A stretch of 64,000 nucleotides of DNA from Parolsenella massiliensis. Lineage in GTDB: Bacteria > Actinomycetota > Coriobacteriia > Coriobacteriales > Atopobiaceae. Made by a program: the position numbers and the translations under genes. Below, piece by piece: positions 29,240 through 37,077 of this stretch (the first letter of the stretch is position 1; the number at the start of each line of letters is the position of its first letter). The notes under the pieces are model-generated. The model worked only from the letters and a program-made list of their open reading frames with translations. It did not search any database and was not told the origin of the DNA. Location: contig NZ_LT671675.1 in NCBI RefSeq assembly GCF_900143685.1, positions 161,111-225,110 on the forward strand, read 5' to 3'.

Positions 29240-29468
29240 ATAGCGGACCATTATTGACGTTGCCCGAGATGGCGTAAGTCTTTCCTGCCTCGAGCGTGAC
29301 CGTCGTGCTGGAATAGGACGTGGACTCTGTCTGCTGCGGCCTGATGGCACCGGCGGGCGCGGCGATGGCCGGCGTGGGCGCGGCGAGCGTTGTCACGGTG
29401 GCGCCGCCCAGCGTCATGGCGCCCGCAAGCGTGCAGGCGAGCACATGCCCCAATAGCGTTTTCTTCAT
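29166..29468 (-). CDS. Small secreted protein with signal peptide, C-terminus from a palindrome
   Basis: A 100-aa protein. It starts with a basic n-region and hydrophobic core (MKKTLLGHVLACTLAGAMTLGGATV), then an Ala-rich cleavage region (PAIAAPAG). About 50 residues rich in Thr/Ser follow (TVTLEAGKTYAISGNV). The last 22 residues are encoded by a palindromic element, so the original protein was probably longer and has been truncated or re-ended. AGGGGTG lies about 11 bases upstream of the ATG. No family is recognised. Confidence 0.55.
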   Translation of the reverse strand: MKKTLLGHVLACTLAGAMTLGGATVTTLAAPTPAIAAPAGAIRPQQTESTSYSSTTVTLEAGKTYAISGNVNNGPLFSETSHYVHFTAKIDRGMHAVRKF

Positions 29469-29742
29469 GTCAAAACACCCCTATGTCCTGGAGGTTGGCT
29501 GCGAAGGAGAGCGCGTTTGAGCTGCGTTTTCAGCCAATTGTCAGAGATGATGGGCCGTGGCTTGGCCCCTTGGCGCGAACGGGTCCCTCTCGGGCGCGAA
29601 ATGAAGGCGTCTCGGCGAGCGGCGGTCCCTGGCCGCGGGCACGCAAAGCCGCGGATTATGTGAAGGCGCTTACGAGGATGAGCCCGGGTGCGCTAGGGTG
29701 GTTCTCGTACACGGAATGTAGTCGCAGCCGGCGAAAACGCAG

Positions 29743-29784
29743 ACGGGCGAGATGAAGTTCATGCCTTCATCTCGCCCGTTTTTT
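29743..29784 (+). terminator. Strong terminator in the leader of the DUF2798 gene (candidate attenuator)
   Basis: A perfect 15-bp stem (29743-29757 with 29765-29779) is followed by six T. No plus-strand gene precedes it. TTACGA (29669-29674 region) and TAGGGT, 18 bases apart, could start a leader at about 29705. The DUF2798 gene starts 39 bases after the T-run. In the wider 29469-29742 stretch I see no gene. Confidence 0.7.
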
Positions 29785-29822
29785 GTTGCTGCGGCCGACA
29801 AAAGGAAAGGACCCGCCCACCA

Positions 29823-30332
29823 ATGCCCACCAACAAGCGAGAGAGCCTCATCTTCACGTTCATCATGTGCTTCTGCATGGTGCTGTGGATGTCCATCTAC
29901 AACGTTGCCCGCATGTACTGCCACCTTGGCATGGAAGTGCTTGTCGACGCGTGGGTGGGATTCCCACCGGCGTACGTGTTCGCCATGCTGTGCGACTGGT
30001 TCGTTGCGAGCCCGCTTGCGAAGGGCTTTGCGTTCAAGCACCTGGTGACGCCGGGCAAGAGCTCGCCTCGCGCCATGACGCTGGCCGTCTCGAGCTGCAT
30101 GGTGGTGCCCATGGTGATCATCATGTCGCTGTACGGTGCGTTCGAGGGCGCGCTGCATGCGGGGACGCTTGCCGTTGTTCCCATGGCCTGGCTCACGAAT
30201 ATCCCTTGGAACTTCGTCATGGCGCTTCCCTGGAACCTGCTCATCGCCGGTCCCGTTGCCCGCTTTGCGTTCCGCCGCGCGTTCCCCATGGGAACGGTGC
30301 TTGACGAGCCCATGACCGTCGAGGTTGCCTAG
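29823..30332 (+). CDS. DUF2798 family membrane protein
   Basis: A 169-aa protein with four hydrophobic segments in two repeated pairs (FTFIMCFCMVLWMSIYNV and MTLAVSSCMVVPMVIIMSLYG). The DUF2798 pattern is seen in the paired FVxAxPLAKxFAF and LLIAGPVARFAFR motifs. The function of the family is not established. It stands alone, between a leader terminator and a terminator of its own. A GGAAAGGA site precedes the ATG. Confidence 0.85.
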   Translation: MPTNKRESLIFTFIMCFCMVLWMSIYNVARMYCHLGMEVLVDAWVGFPPAYVFAMLCDWFVASPLAKGFAFKHLVTPGKSSPRAMTLAVSSCMVVPMVIIMSLYGAFEGALHAGTLAVVPMAWLTNIPWNFVMALPWNLLIAGPVARFAFRRAFPMGTVLDEPMTVEVA

Positions 30333-30364
30333 CAGGCTGCCCCGACACTTCCGCACGCCCCAAC

Positions 30365-30402
30365 GCCGCCCAGAAGTCCTTGACACCTCTGGGCGGCTTT
30401 TT
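30365..30402 (+). terminator. Intrinsic terminator of the DUF2798 gene
   Basis: GCCGCCCAGA and TCTGGGCGGC form a 10-bp stem followed by TTTTT. Confidence 0.9.
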
Positions 30403-30721
30403 GTGCAAACATTTCTTCGCGATCATGTCGAACGCGTTCGAGAACGCCGTAAGGGCCGCCTCCGAGGCGGGCGAGGGGAGCGGTGTCGTTGAGGTGTCGC
30501 TGCGCGAGTCTGGCGGGAGGCTGCTGCTCTCGGTTGGCAACACGTTTGGTGAGGCCCCCGAGCTCGTGGATGGCGTTCCCGTGCCAACCCGGCGCGTCGA
30601 TGACGCGGGTGCCGAGCATGGCCTGGGCGTGCAGAGCATGAGGAGGGCCGCCGAGCGCCTGGGCGGCAACCTCCTGTGCTCCGTCGAGGGCAGCTACTTC
30701 TGGCTGCGTGCTGTGCTGTAA
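30380..30721 (+). pseudogene. Sensor histidine kinase remnant (GHKL ATPase domain only)
   Basis: The frame encodes the 3' end of an AgrC/NatK-like kinase: the N-box (IMSNAFENAVRAA), a strand pair (VVEVSLRESGGRLLLSVGNTF) and the G2 box (EHGLGVQSMRRAAERLGGNL), then the usual C-terminus SYFWLRAVL. The sensor, His-phosphorylation helix and any start signal are missing; the frame begins inside the DUF2798 terminator. This is best read as a truncated relic joined here by deletion. A partner response-regulator gene is not present. Confidence 0.7.
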
Positions 30722-30822
30722 CAGGGCATGCTCGCATGGCCGCGTCGGACGCGCCCGGCCGGACCTATACTCGAGGAAGGCGGGCCAGCGAGGCCCGGGC
30801 GTCCTTAACTTGGAGGCAGAGC

Positions 30823-31794
30823 ATGGAGATTGACGGCACTGAGATCAGGAAGGTGGCGTCGGTCGGGGCCGGCGTCATCGGGTACAGCTACGCGCTCAAG
30901 TTTGCGATGGCAGGCCTGGACGTCTGGGCCCAGAACCGCACGGAGGAGTCGAGCGAGCTTGCGCGGCAGCGCGTGGCGACCTCGCTGGAGTCCCTCGTGA
31001 AGAATGGCGTCTACACCGAGGAGGAGTCCGCGGCCATCGCGGGGCGCATTCACTACACCACCTCGATTGCCGAGGCGGTGGAGGGCGCCCAGTTCATCCA
31101 GGAGTCCTCGGCCGAGCACTACGAGGTCAAGTGGGGGCTCGTGGACGCCATCGAGGCCGCCGCGGAGCCCGACGCCATCATCGCGAGCTCGACGTCGGGG
31201 CTTCTCGTGACCGAGATCGCCAAGAACGCAAAGCATCCCGAGCGCTTCTGCGGCGGCCACCCCTACAACCCGCCTCACCTCATCCCGCTCGTGGAGATTA
31301 CCAAGGGCGAGAAGACCAGTGAGCAGACCGTCGAGCGCGCCAAGGCGTTCTACTCCGCGATTGGCATGGAGCCCGTGGTGCTTCAGAAGGAGGCGCTTGG
31401 CTTCATCTGCAACCGCCTGCAGATGGCGCTGTATCGCGAGGTGGCGAACCTCGTGCTCTCTGGCGTGTGCAGCGTCGAGGATGCCGACAAGGCCGTGACG
31501 TTTGGCCCGGGCATCCGCTGGGGCATCATGGGCCCGTCGCTCGTGTTCGAGCTCGGCGGCGGCAAGGGTGGCGTGTCCGGTCTCATGAACCACCTCAACG
31601 ACTCGATCAGCCTGTGGCTCGCCGACATGGCCGACTGGAAGAGCTTCCCGCCTGAGTTCGCAAAGGTGGCCCAGGATGGCGTCAACGCCGAGCTCGCGAA
31701 CCGAACGCCCGAGACGGGCAACACGCCCGAGAGCCTGGCCGAGTACCGCGACCACATGCTCATCGAGCTGCTGAAGCTTCACAAGAAGCTGTAA
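30823..31794 (+). CDS. 3-hydroxyacyl-CoA dehydrogenase family NAD-dependent oxidoreductase
   Basis: A 323-aa enzyme with an N-terminal Rossmann domain (VASVGAGVIGYSYALKFAMAGLDV), followed by the catalytic region (ASSTSGLLVTEI, then GHPYNPPHLIPLVEI with the catalytic His) and the helical C-terminal domain (NRLQMALYREVANLVLSG). The NPPH(L)IPLVEI form resembles L-carnitine/L-gulonate dehydrogenase relatives (lambda-crystallin group) as well as hydroxybutyryl-CoA dehydrogenase, so the substrate is open. ATG 30823 has GGAGG upstream; the frame extends 5' without signal. It appears monocistronic. Confidence 0.82.
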   Translation: MEIDGTEIRKVASVGAGVIGYSYALKFAMAGLDVWAQNRTEESSELARQRVATSLESLVKNGVYTEEESAAIAGRIHYTTSIAEAVEGAQFIQESSAEHYEVKWGLVDAIEAAAEPDAIIASSTSGLLVTEIAKNAKHPERFCGGHPYNPPHLIPLVEITKGEKTSEQTVERAKAFYSAIGMEPVVLQKEALGFICNRLQMALYREVANLVLSGVCSVEDADKAVTFGPGIRWGIMGPSLVFELGGGKGGVSGLMNHLNDSISLWLADMADWKSFPPEFAKVAQDGVNAELANRTPETGNTPESLAEYRDHMLIELLKLHKKL

Positions 31795-31795
31795 G

Positions 31796-31891
31796 ACCAA
31801 AGGGGACGGGTTCCCGTGGCGCGGAGGATGAACCTGAGTGCCACTGGGACCTGTCCCCAATGGCATGCCAACGGAACCCGTCCCCTTTGGC
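31796..31891. repeat. Palindromic element (GGGGACGGGTTCC type) between convergent genes
   Basis: Arms 31796-31820 and 31867-31891 are 25 nt with three mismatches, enclosing a GGGACCTGTCCCC core. It lies between the convergent dehydrogenase and M42 peptidase genes and may serve as a terminator for both. Confidence 0.7.
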
Positions 31892-31895
31892 ATGG

Positions 31896-32915
31896 CTACT
31901 GGGCCACGTAGGCGCGGAGCAGCTCGTAAGTGTTGCGGACGCCGTCCATGTGGGAGCGCTCGTAGTTGTGCGAGGCGTAGACGCCCGGGCCGATGAGCCC
32001 GTGGCGGATGTCGAAGCCGGCCGTGAGCGTGGCCTCGACGTCGGAGCCGTAGTGCGGGTAGACGTCGATGGCGTAGTCTAGCTCGTGGGACTTGGCGAGC
32101 CCGGCCAGCTCGCTCACGAGGTCGTAGTTGTACGGGCCGCCGGAATCCTTGGCGCAGATGGAGACCATGCGCTCCGTGCAGCCGAGGTCCGCGCCCACGC
32201 AGCCCATGTCGACGCTGATCATGTCCTGGGTGTCTGCCGGGACCACGCTGCCGCCGTGTCCTACCTCCTCATACACCGTGAACAGCAGGGAAACCTTGCG
32301 CGCGAGCGTAACCTCGCCCGCCACGACGGCTCGTGCAAGGCCGAGGAGGATCGAGGCAGAGAGCTTGTCGTCCAAGAAGCGGCTCTTGATGTAGCCGCTT
32401 GCGGTAATCGTGGTGCGCGGATCCATGGCGATGATGTCGCCGGCCTGCACGCCCAGCGCCAGCGTCTCGTCCTTGGTGGAGACGTTCTCGTCGAGCAGGA
32501 CCTCCATGTTCTTCTCGACCTGCTCGACCTTCTCGTCGGCGACGTGGGCGGAGGGCTCGGTGTTGAGGACAACGCCCGTGTAGGTGCGGCCGTCACGGGT
32601 GTGGACGGTGCAGTTCTCGCCGTCGGCCGTGCGCCACTGGTGGCCGCCGAGCGTCGTGGGGCGAAGCCGGCCGTTGTCCTTGATGGAGCGCACCATGGCG
32701 CCGAGGGTGTCGACGTGGCTCGCGAGCACGAGCGGGCGGCCCGTGCCGCCAAGCTCAACGAGCATGTTGCCCTTGTTGGAGATTGTTGGCGCCAGGCCAA
32801 GGTCCGTGAGCGTGGTCACGAGGTAGTCCGTGGCGTGCTTGGTGTAGCCCGTGGGGCTGGGGATGGCCGTGAGCTCCGTGAGGCGCTCTGCGATGTAGCT
32901 GAGGTTGGAATCCAT
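31896..32915 (-). CDS. M42-family metallo-aminopeptidase
   Basis: A 339-aa cytosolic peptidase. Metal and catalytic motifs are visible: LASHVDTLGAMV (first metal His/Asp), SRFLDDKLSASILL (bridging Asp), YEEVGHGG (catalytic Glu pair), VDMGCVG (metal Asp) and GVYASHNYERSHMDG (C-terminal His). M42 enzymes form dodecamers and trim peptides from the N-terminus, often after acidic residues. I chose ATG 32915, which has CGGAG eight bases upstream, over the longer frame. Confidence 0.88.
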   Translation of the reverse strand: MDSNLSYIAERLTELTAIPSPTGYTKHATDYLVTTLTDLGLAPTISNKGNMLVELGGTGRPLVLASHVDTLGAMVRSIKDNGRLRPTTLGGHQWRTADGENCTVHTRDGRTYTGVVLNTEPSAHVADEKVEQVEKNMEVLLDENVSTKDETLALGVQAGDIIAMDPRTTITASGYIKSRFLDDKLSASILLGLARAVVAGEVTLARKVSLLFTVYEEVGHGGSVVPADTQDMISVDMGCVGADLGCTERMVSICAKDSGGPYNYDLVSELAGLAKSHELDYAIDVYPHYGSDVEATLTAGFDIRHGLIGPGVYASHNYERSHMDGVRNTYELLRAYVAQ

Positions 32916-32961
32916 GTTGTTGCTCCGGTTCGTGATGGCTGTGCGAGTCCCATTATCGAGC

Positions 32962-32997
32962 AAAAAGCGCCCCGAGCTTGCGTGGGCTCGGGGCGCT
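32962..32997 (-). terminator. Intrinsic terminator of purL
   Basis: A perfect 12-bp stem (32966-32977 with 32986-32997) is followed by TTTTTG on the minus strand, 33 bases past the purL stop. Confidence 0.9.
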
Positions 32998-33000
32998 CGA

Positions 33001-33029
33001 CCTGCAAAAGGGACTGTCCCTTTTGCAGG
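33001..33029. repeat. Perfect palindrome abutting the purL stop codon
   Basis: Arms CCTGCAAAAGGGA and TCCCTTTTGCAGG (33001-33013, 33017-33029) flank a 3-base loop and end exactly at the stop codon. With the separate terminator next to it, this looks like an inserted palindromic unit. Confidence 0.7.
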
Positions 33030-36000
33030 TTAGGCGAAGTAGGAGACGCCGCTCTCGAAGACGGGCATGAACTTGTTGCCCGGGACGTTGGCGTACAGGC
33101 CGTCGCCGCGGCGCTCGACGTGACCCATCTTGCCGAACACGCGGCCATCGGGGCTCGTGATGCCCTCGACGCAGGCGATCGAGCCGTTGGGGTTGACGCC
33201 GAGGTCCATGCTCGGACGGCCGTTCTCGTCCACGTACTGCGTGGCAACCTGGCCGTTGGCGACGAGCTGGGCGAGAACCTCGTCGCTGGCGACGAAGCGG
33301 CCCTCGCCGTGGGAGATGGCCACGGTGTAGTCGCTGCCCTGCTCGCAGGCGGACAGCCACGGGGAGAGGTCGCTGCTCACGCGCGTGCGCACGAGGCGGC
33401 TCTGGTGGCGGCCAATCGTGTTGAACGTGAGCGTGGGGGCCTCGGGCGTGGCGTCGACGATGTCACCATAGGGGACCAGGCCCAGCTTGATGAGCGCCTG
33501 GAAGCCGTTGCAGATGCCCAGCATGAGGCCGTCGCGGCTCTGGAGCAGGTCTCGCACGGCGTCGGTGACCTCGGGGGCGCGGAAGAAGGCCGTGATGAAC
33601 TTGGCCGAGCCGTCGGGCTCGTCGCCGCCGGAGAAGCCACCGGGAATCATGACGATCTGGCTCTTGCGGATGCGTTCGGCAAGCTCGTGGGTGCTCTGGG
33701 CGACCGCCTCGGGCGTGAGGTTGTTAATGACGTAGACGTCTGCCTCGGCGCCGGCGGCGCGGAAGGCGCGCGCGGAGTCGTACTCGCAGTTGTTGCCGGG
33801 GAACACCGGGATGGTCACGCGCGGGCGCGCGATCTTGGGGCCGGCGTAGACGTGGACGTCCTTGGCGTGGAAGTCGATGGCCTCAACGGCGGGAGCCTCG
33901 GAGCCTGCGGGCGTGCGATAGGGGAACACGCTCTCGATGGCGCCCTCCCAGGCCTGCTGGAGCTCGGCGAGGTCGATGCGCTCGCCCTCGGCGACGAGCT
34001 CGTAGGCCTCGGTCGTGGTGCCGAGAAGCGAGACGCTCACGGCGTCGCTTGCCTGGGGGAGTTCCGCGCCGTCCGCGAGCTCCACGATGAAGCTGCCGTA
34101 CGCGGGCGTGAACAGGCTGTCCGCGGGCACGTTGGCGTCAAGCGCCACGCCGAGCTGGTTGCCCACGCACATCTTGAACAGCGCCTCGGCGTCTCCGCCA
34201 TAGCCGGGCGTGGCGATGGCGAGCGCCTGACCAGACGCGGTGAGCTTCTCGACCACGTCGAACGCCTCGAGAAGGCCGTCGACGCTCGGGCGGTAGTCGT
34301 CGCCGTACTCCGCGGCCTCGATGCAGGCGACGCGGTGGCCGGCGCCCTTGAACTCGGGGGAGACGGCGTGTGCCGCCTTGCCCACGGCGACGGCGAAGCT
34401 GATGAGCGTGGGCGGCACGTTGAGCTCGCCCTGCTCGTCCTCGAAGCTGCCGCTCATGGAGTCCTTGCCACCGATGGCGCCGGCACCCAGGTCGATCTGG
34501 GCCATGAGGGCGCCGAGAACGGCGGCCGCGGGCTTGCCCCAGCGCTCGGGTTGCGTGCGCAGGCGCTCGAAGTACTCCTGGAACGAGAGGTAGGCGCTTC
34601 TGTGCTCGAAGCCGGCCGCCACGAGCTTGGAGATGCTCTCCACCACGGACAGGTAGGCTCCGGCGAATTGGTTCTTCTCCATGAGATAGGGGTTGAAGCC
34701 CCAGGCCATGGCGCTCGCCGTGGTGGTCTCGCCGTCCACGGGGAACTTGGCGACCATGGCCGAGGTGGGCGTGAGCTGCGTCTTTCCGCCAAACGGCATG
34801 AGCACCGTGGCCGCGCCGATCGTGGAGTCGAAGCGCTCGGAAAGGCCCTTGTTCGAGGCGACGTTGAGGTCGGTCACGAGCGAGTGCATGCGCTCGGCGA
34901 GCGTGTCGCCGGCCCACTCGGGCTCCCAACGCTCGGCCTTCTTCACGTGGACGTCCATGTGCTTGGGCGCGCCGTTGCTGGCGAGGAACTCGCGGGAGAG
35001 GTCAACGATCGTGCCGCCCCTCCAGCCGATGCGCACGCGGGGCTCCTCGGTGACGGTGGCGATGACCGTGGCCTCGAGGTTCTCCTCGCTGGCTAGCCCA
35101 AGGAATTCCTCGACGTCCTCGGGGGCGAGGGCCACGGCCATGCGCTCCTGGCTCTCGGAGATGGCGAGCTCGGTGCCGTCGAGGCCCTCGTACTTCTTGG
35201 TGACGCGGTCCAGGTCGATGGACAGGCCGTCTGCCAGCTCGCCCACGGCCACGGAGACGCCGCCGGCGCCAAAGTCGTTGCAGCGCTTGATGAGGCGGCA
35301 GGCGTCGCCGCGGCGGAACAGGCGCTGGAGCTTGCGCTCGATGGGGGCGTTGCCCTTCTGGACCTCGGCGCCGCACTCCTCGAGGCTCTCGACGTTCTGG
35401 GTCTTGGAGCTGCCCGTGGCGCCGCCGATGCCGTCACGGCCGGTGCGGCCGCCGAGCAGCACAATCTTGTCGCCGGGTGCGGGGCACTCGCGGCGCACGT
35501 GGTCTGCGGGCGTGGCGCCCACGACGGCGCCTACCTCCATGCGCTTGGCCATGTAGCCGGGGTGATACAGCTCGCTCACCTGGCCAGTGGCAAGGCCGAT
35601 CTGGTTGCCGTAGCTCGAGTAGCCGGCCGCGGCCGTGGTCACGAGCTTGCGCTGGGGGAGCTTGCCGGCACGCGTGCTGGCCACGGGCGCCGTGGGGTCG
35701 GCCGCACCGGTGACGCGCATGGCCTGGTAGACGTAGCTGCGGCCGGACAGCGGGTCGCGGATGGCGCCGCCGATGCAGGTGGCCGCGCCGCCGAAGGGCT
35801 CGATCTCGGTGGGGTGGTTGTGCGTCTCGTTCTTGAAGAGGAACAGCCAGTCCTCATCCTTGCCGTCGACGTCCACCTTCACCTTGACGGTGCAGGCGTT
35901 GATCTCCTCGGACTCGTCGAGGTTGGTGAGGATGCCCTCGTGCTTGAGCCACTTGGCGCCGATCGTGCCCATGTCCATGAGGCACACCGGCTTGGCGTCG

Positions 36001-36815
36001 CGGCCAAGCTCGTGGCGAATCTCGAGGTACTTGTCGAACGCGGCCTGAACGACCTCGTCATCGATCTGGACGTTGTCGAGCTGCGTGCCAAACGTGGTGT
36101 GGCGGCAGTGGTCGGACCAGTACGTGTCAATGACACGAATCTCGGTGATGGTGGGGTTGCGGTGCTCGCCGGCGAAGTAGCGCTGGCAGAACGTGATGTC
36201 GGCGAGGTCCATGGCTAGGCCACGGTCTGTGATGAAGGCGGCGAGGCCCTCCTCGTCCAGGTCGAGGAAGCCGTCGAGCACCTCGACGGGCTTGGGCGTG
36301 GCGACGCTCAGCTTGAGCGTGTCCTTGAGCGCGAGAGACGCCTCGCGGGCCTCGACGGGGTTGATGACGTAGTGCTTGATGGCCTCGACGTCCGTCTCGG
36401 AGAGCGTGCCTGCGAGCACGTAGACCTTGGCGGAGCGAACGTCGGGGCGGTCGCCGGCGCTGATGAGCTGGACGCACTCGCTTGCGGAGTCTGCGCGCTG
36501 GTCGAACTGGCCGGGCAGGTACTCCACGGCAAAGACGGAGGTGTTGCTCGGCGTGCTGGCGACGTTGCCGTTCGCGTCGAGCTCAAGGCCCTCGACGGGT
36601 AGCTCGCGCGTGGCGACGTCGACCTGCGGCTCGCTGAAGACGACGGGCACGCAGCGCTCGAAGAGGTCCTCGCCTATCCCCTCGACGTCGTAGCGGTTGA
36701 TGATGCGCAGCCCCGTGAGGCCGCTGACGCCAAGGATGGTGCGCAGCTCATGCGCGAGCTGCTGCGCCTCCACGTCGAAGCCCGGCTTCTTCTCAACGTA
36801 GATGCGGAAGACCAT
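33030..36815 (-). CDS. purL: Phosphoribosylformylglycinamidine synthase, single-chain
   Basis: This 1261-aa enzyme converts FGAR, glutamine and ATP to FGAM in purine synthesis. It has an N-terminal PurS-like domain (FRIYVEKKPGFDVEAQQLAHELRTIL). Two AIRS-type synthetase halves follow, with YWSDHCRHTTF, DWLFLFKNETHNHPTEIEPFGGAATCIGG and GGRTGRDGIGGATGSS. A class I glutaminase domain completes it (PVFPGNNCEYDSARAFRAAGA, PGGFSGGDEP, nucleophile in LMLGICNGFQAL, HGEGRF). The length is that of the fused form, so separate purS and purQ are not expected. ATG 36815 has AGGACGA upstream. Confidence 0.96.
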   Translation of the reverse strand: MVFRIYVEKKPGFDVEAQQLAHELRTILGVSGLTGLRIINRYDVEGIGEDLFERCVPVVFSEPQVDVATRELPVEGLELDANGNVASTPSNTSVFAVEYLPGQFDQRADSASECVQLISAGDRPDVRSAKVYVLAGTLSETDVEAIKHYVINPVEAREASLALKDTLKLSVATPKPVEVLDGFLDLDEEGLAAFITDRGLAMDLADITFCQRYFAGEHRNPTITEIRVIDTYWSDHCRHTTFGTQLDNVQIDDEVVQAAFDKYLEIRHELGRDAKPVCLMDMGTIGAKWLKHEGILTNLDESEEINACTVKVKVDVDGKDEDWLFLFKNETHNHPTEIEPFGGAATCIGGAIRDPLSGRSYVYQAMRVTGAADPTAPVASTRAGKLPQRKLVTTAAAGYSSYGNQIGLATGQVSELYHPGYMAKRMEVGAVVGATPADHVRRECPAPGDKIVLLGGRTGRDGIGGATGSSKTQNVESLEECGAEVQKGNAPIERKLQRLFRRGDACRLIKRCNDFGAGGVSVAVGELADGLSIDLDRVTKKYEGLDGTELAISESQERMAVALAPEDVEEFLGLASEENLEATVIATVTEEPRVRIGWRGGTIVDLSREFLASNGAPKHMDVHVKKAERWEPEWAGDTLAERMHSLVTDLNVASNKGLSERFDSTIGAATVLMPFGGKTQLTPTSAMVAKFPVDGETTTASAMAWGFNPYLMEKNQFAGAYLSVVESISKLVAAGFEHRSAYLSFQEYFERLRTQPERWGKPAAAVLGALMAQIDLGAGAIGGKDSMSGSFEDEQGELNVPPTLISFAVAVGKAAHAVSPEFKGAGHRVACIEAAEYGDDYRPSVDGLLEAFDVVEKLTASGQALAIATPGYGGDAEALFKMCVGNQLGVALDANVPADSLFTPAYGSFIVELADGAELPQASDAVSVSLLGTTTEAYELVAEGERIDLAELQQAWEGAIESVFPYRTPAGSEAPAVEAIDFHAKDVHVYAGPKIARPRVTIPVFPGNNCEYDSARAFRAAGAEADVYVINNLTPEAVAQSTHELAERIRKSQIVMIPGGFSGGDEPDGSAKFITAFFRAPEVTDAVRDLLQSRDGLMLGICNGFQALIKLGLVPYGDIVDATPEAPTLTFNTIGRHQSRLVRTRVSSDLSPWLSACEQGSDYTVAISHGEGRFVASDEVLAQLVANGQVATQYVDENGRPSMDLGVNPNGSIACVEGITSPDGRVFGKMGHVERRGDGLYANVPGNKFMPVFESGVSYFA

Positions 36816-37022
36816 TCGTCCTGCCCTTCTCGGTGTTGGACGTGCCCACCCTGCTGCGGGCAGCGCCCGTATCCGTATATGTGGCGTGCCGCGTGTGGCG
36901 GCGCGGTCGTGCGGTTGCGACACAGCTGGGCGGCCGCAACCAAGCCTTTATTATGACGCGAGAAGGGCGAAAAAGTGCCGCGAGAATGGACGGGAACGTT
37001 CACAATCACTAAGGAGAAGAGA

Positions 37023-37070
37023 GTGCGTGCGAGGCGCGGCCGGGCTTGCGGCCGCGCGTGGAAAGGCTGA
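37023..37070 (+). CDS. Possible 15-codon leader peptide before the transglutaminase gene
   Basis: AAGGAG lies at ideal spacing before GTG 37023, which opens MRARRGRACGRAWKG and stops at 37068, eight bases before the transglutaminase ATG and in another frame. Five or six of the 15 codons are Arg. The coding bases contain a perfect 8-bp hairpin (37034-37041 with 37050-37057). The strong start signal with a short product suggests translational coupling or attenuation. The downstream gene's own site is weak by comparison. Confidence 0.4.
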   Translation: MRARRGRACGRAWKG

Positions 37071-37077
37071 TGAGGGC

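Noticed and set aside
32085-35096. Plus-strand open frame of 1003 codons
   Set aside because: Antisense shadow of purL and the M42 peptidase; composition is Arg/Gly/Ala/Val-rich with no recognisable domain.
36985-37000. LexA-like site GGAACGTTC between purL and the transglutaminase
   Set aside because: The GAAC and GTTC halves touch without the four-base spacer required.
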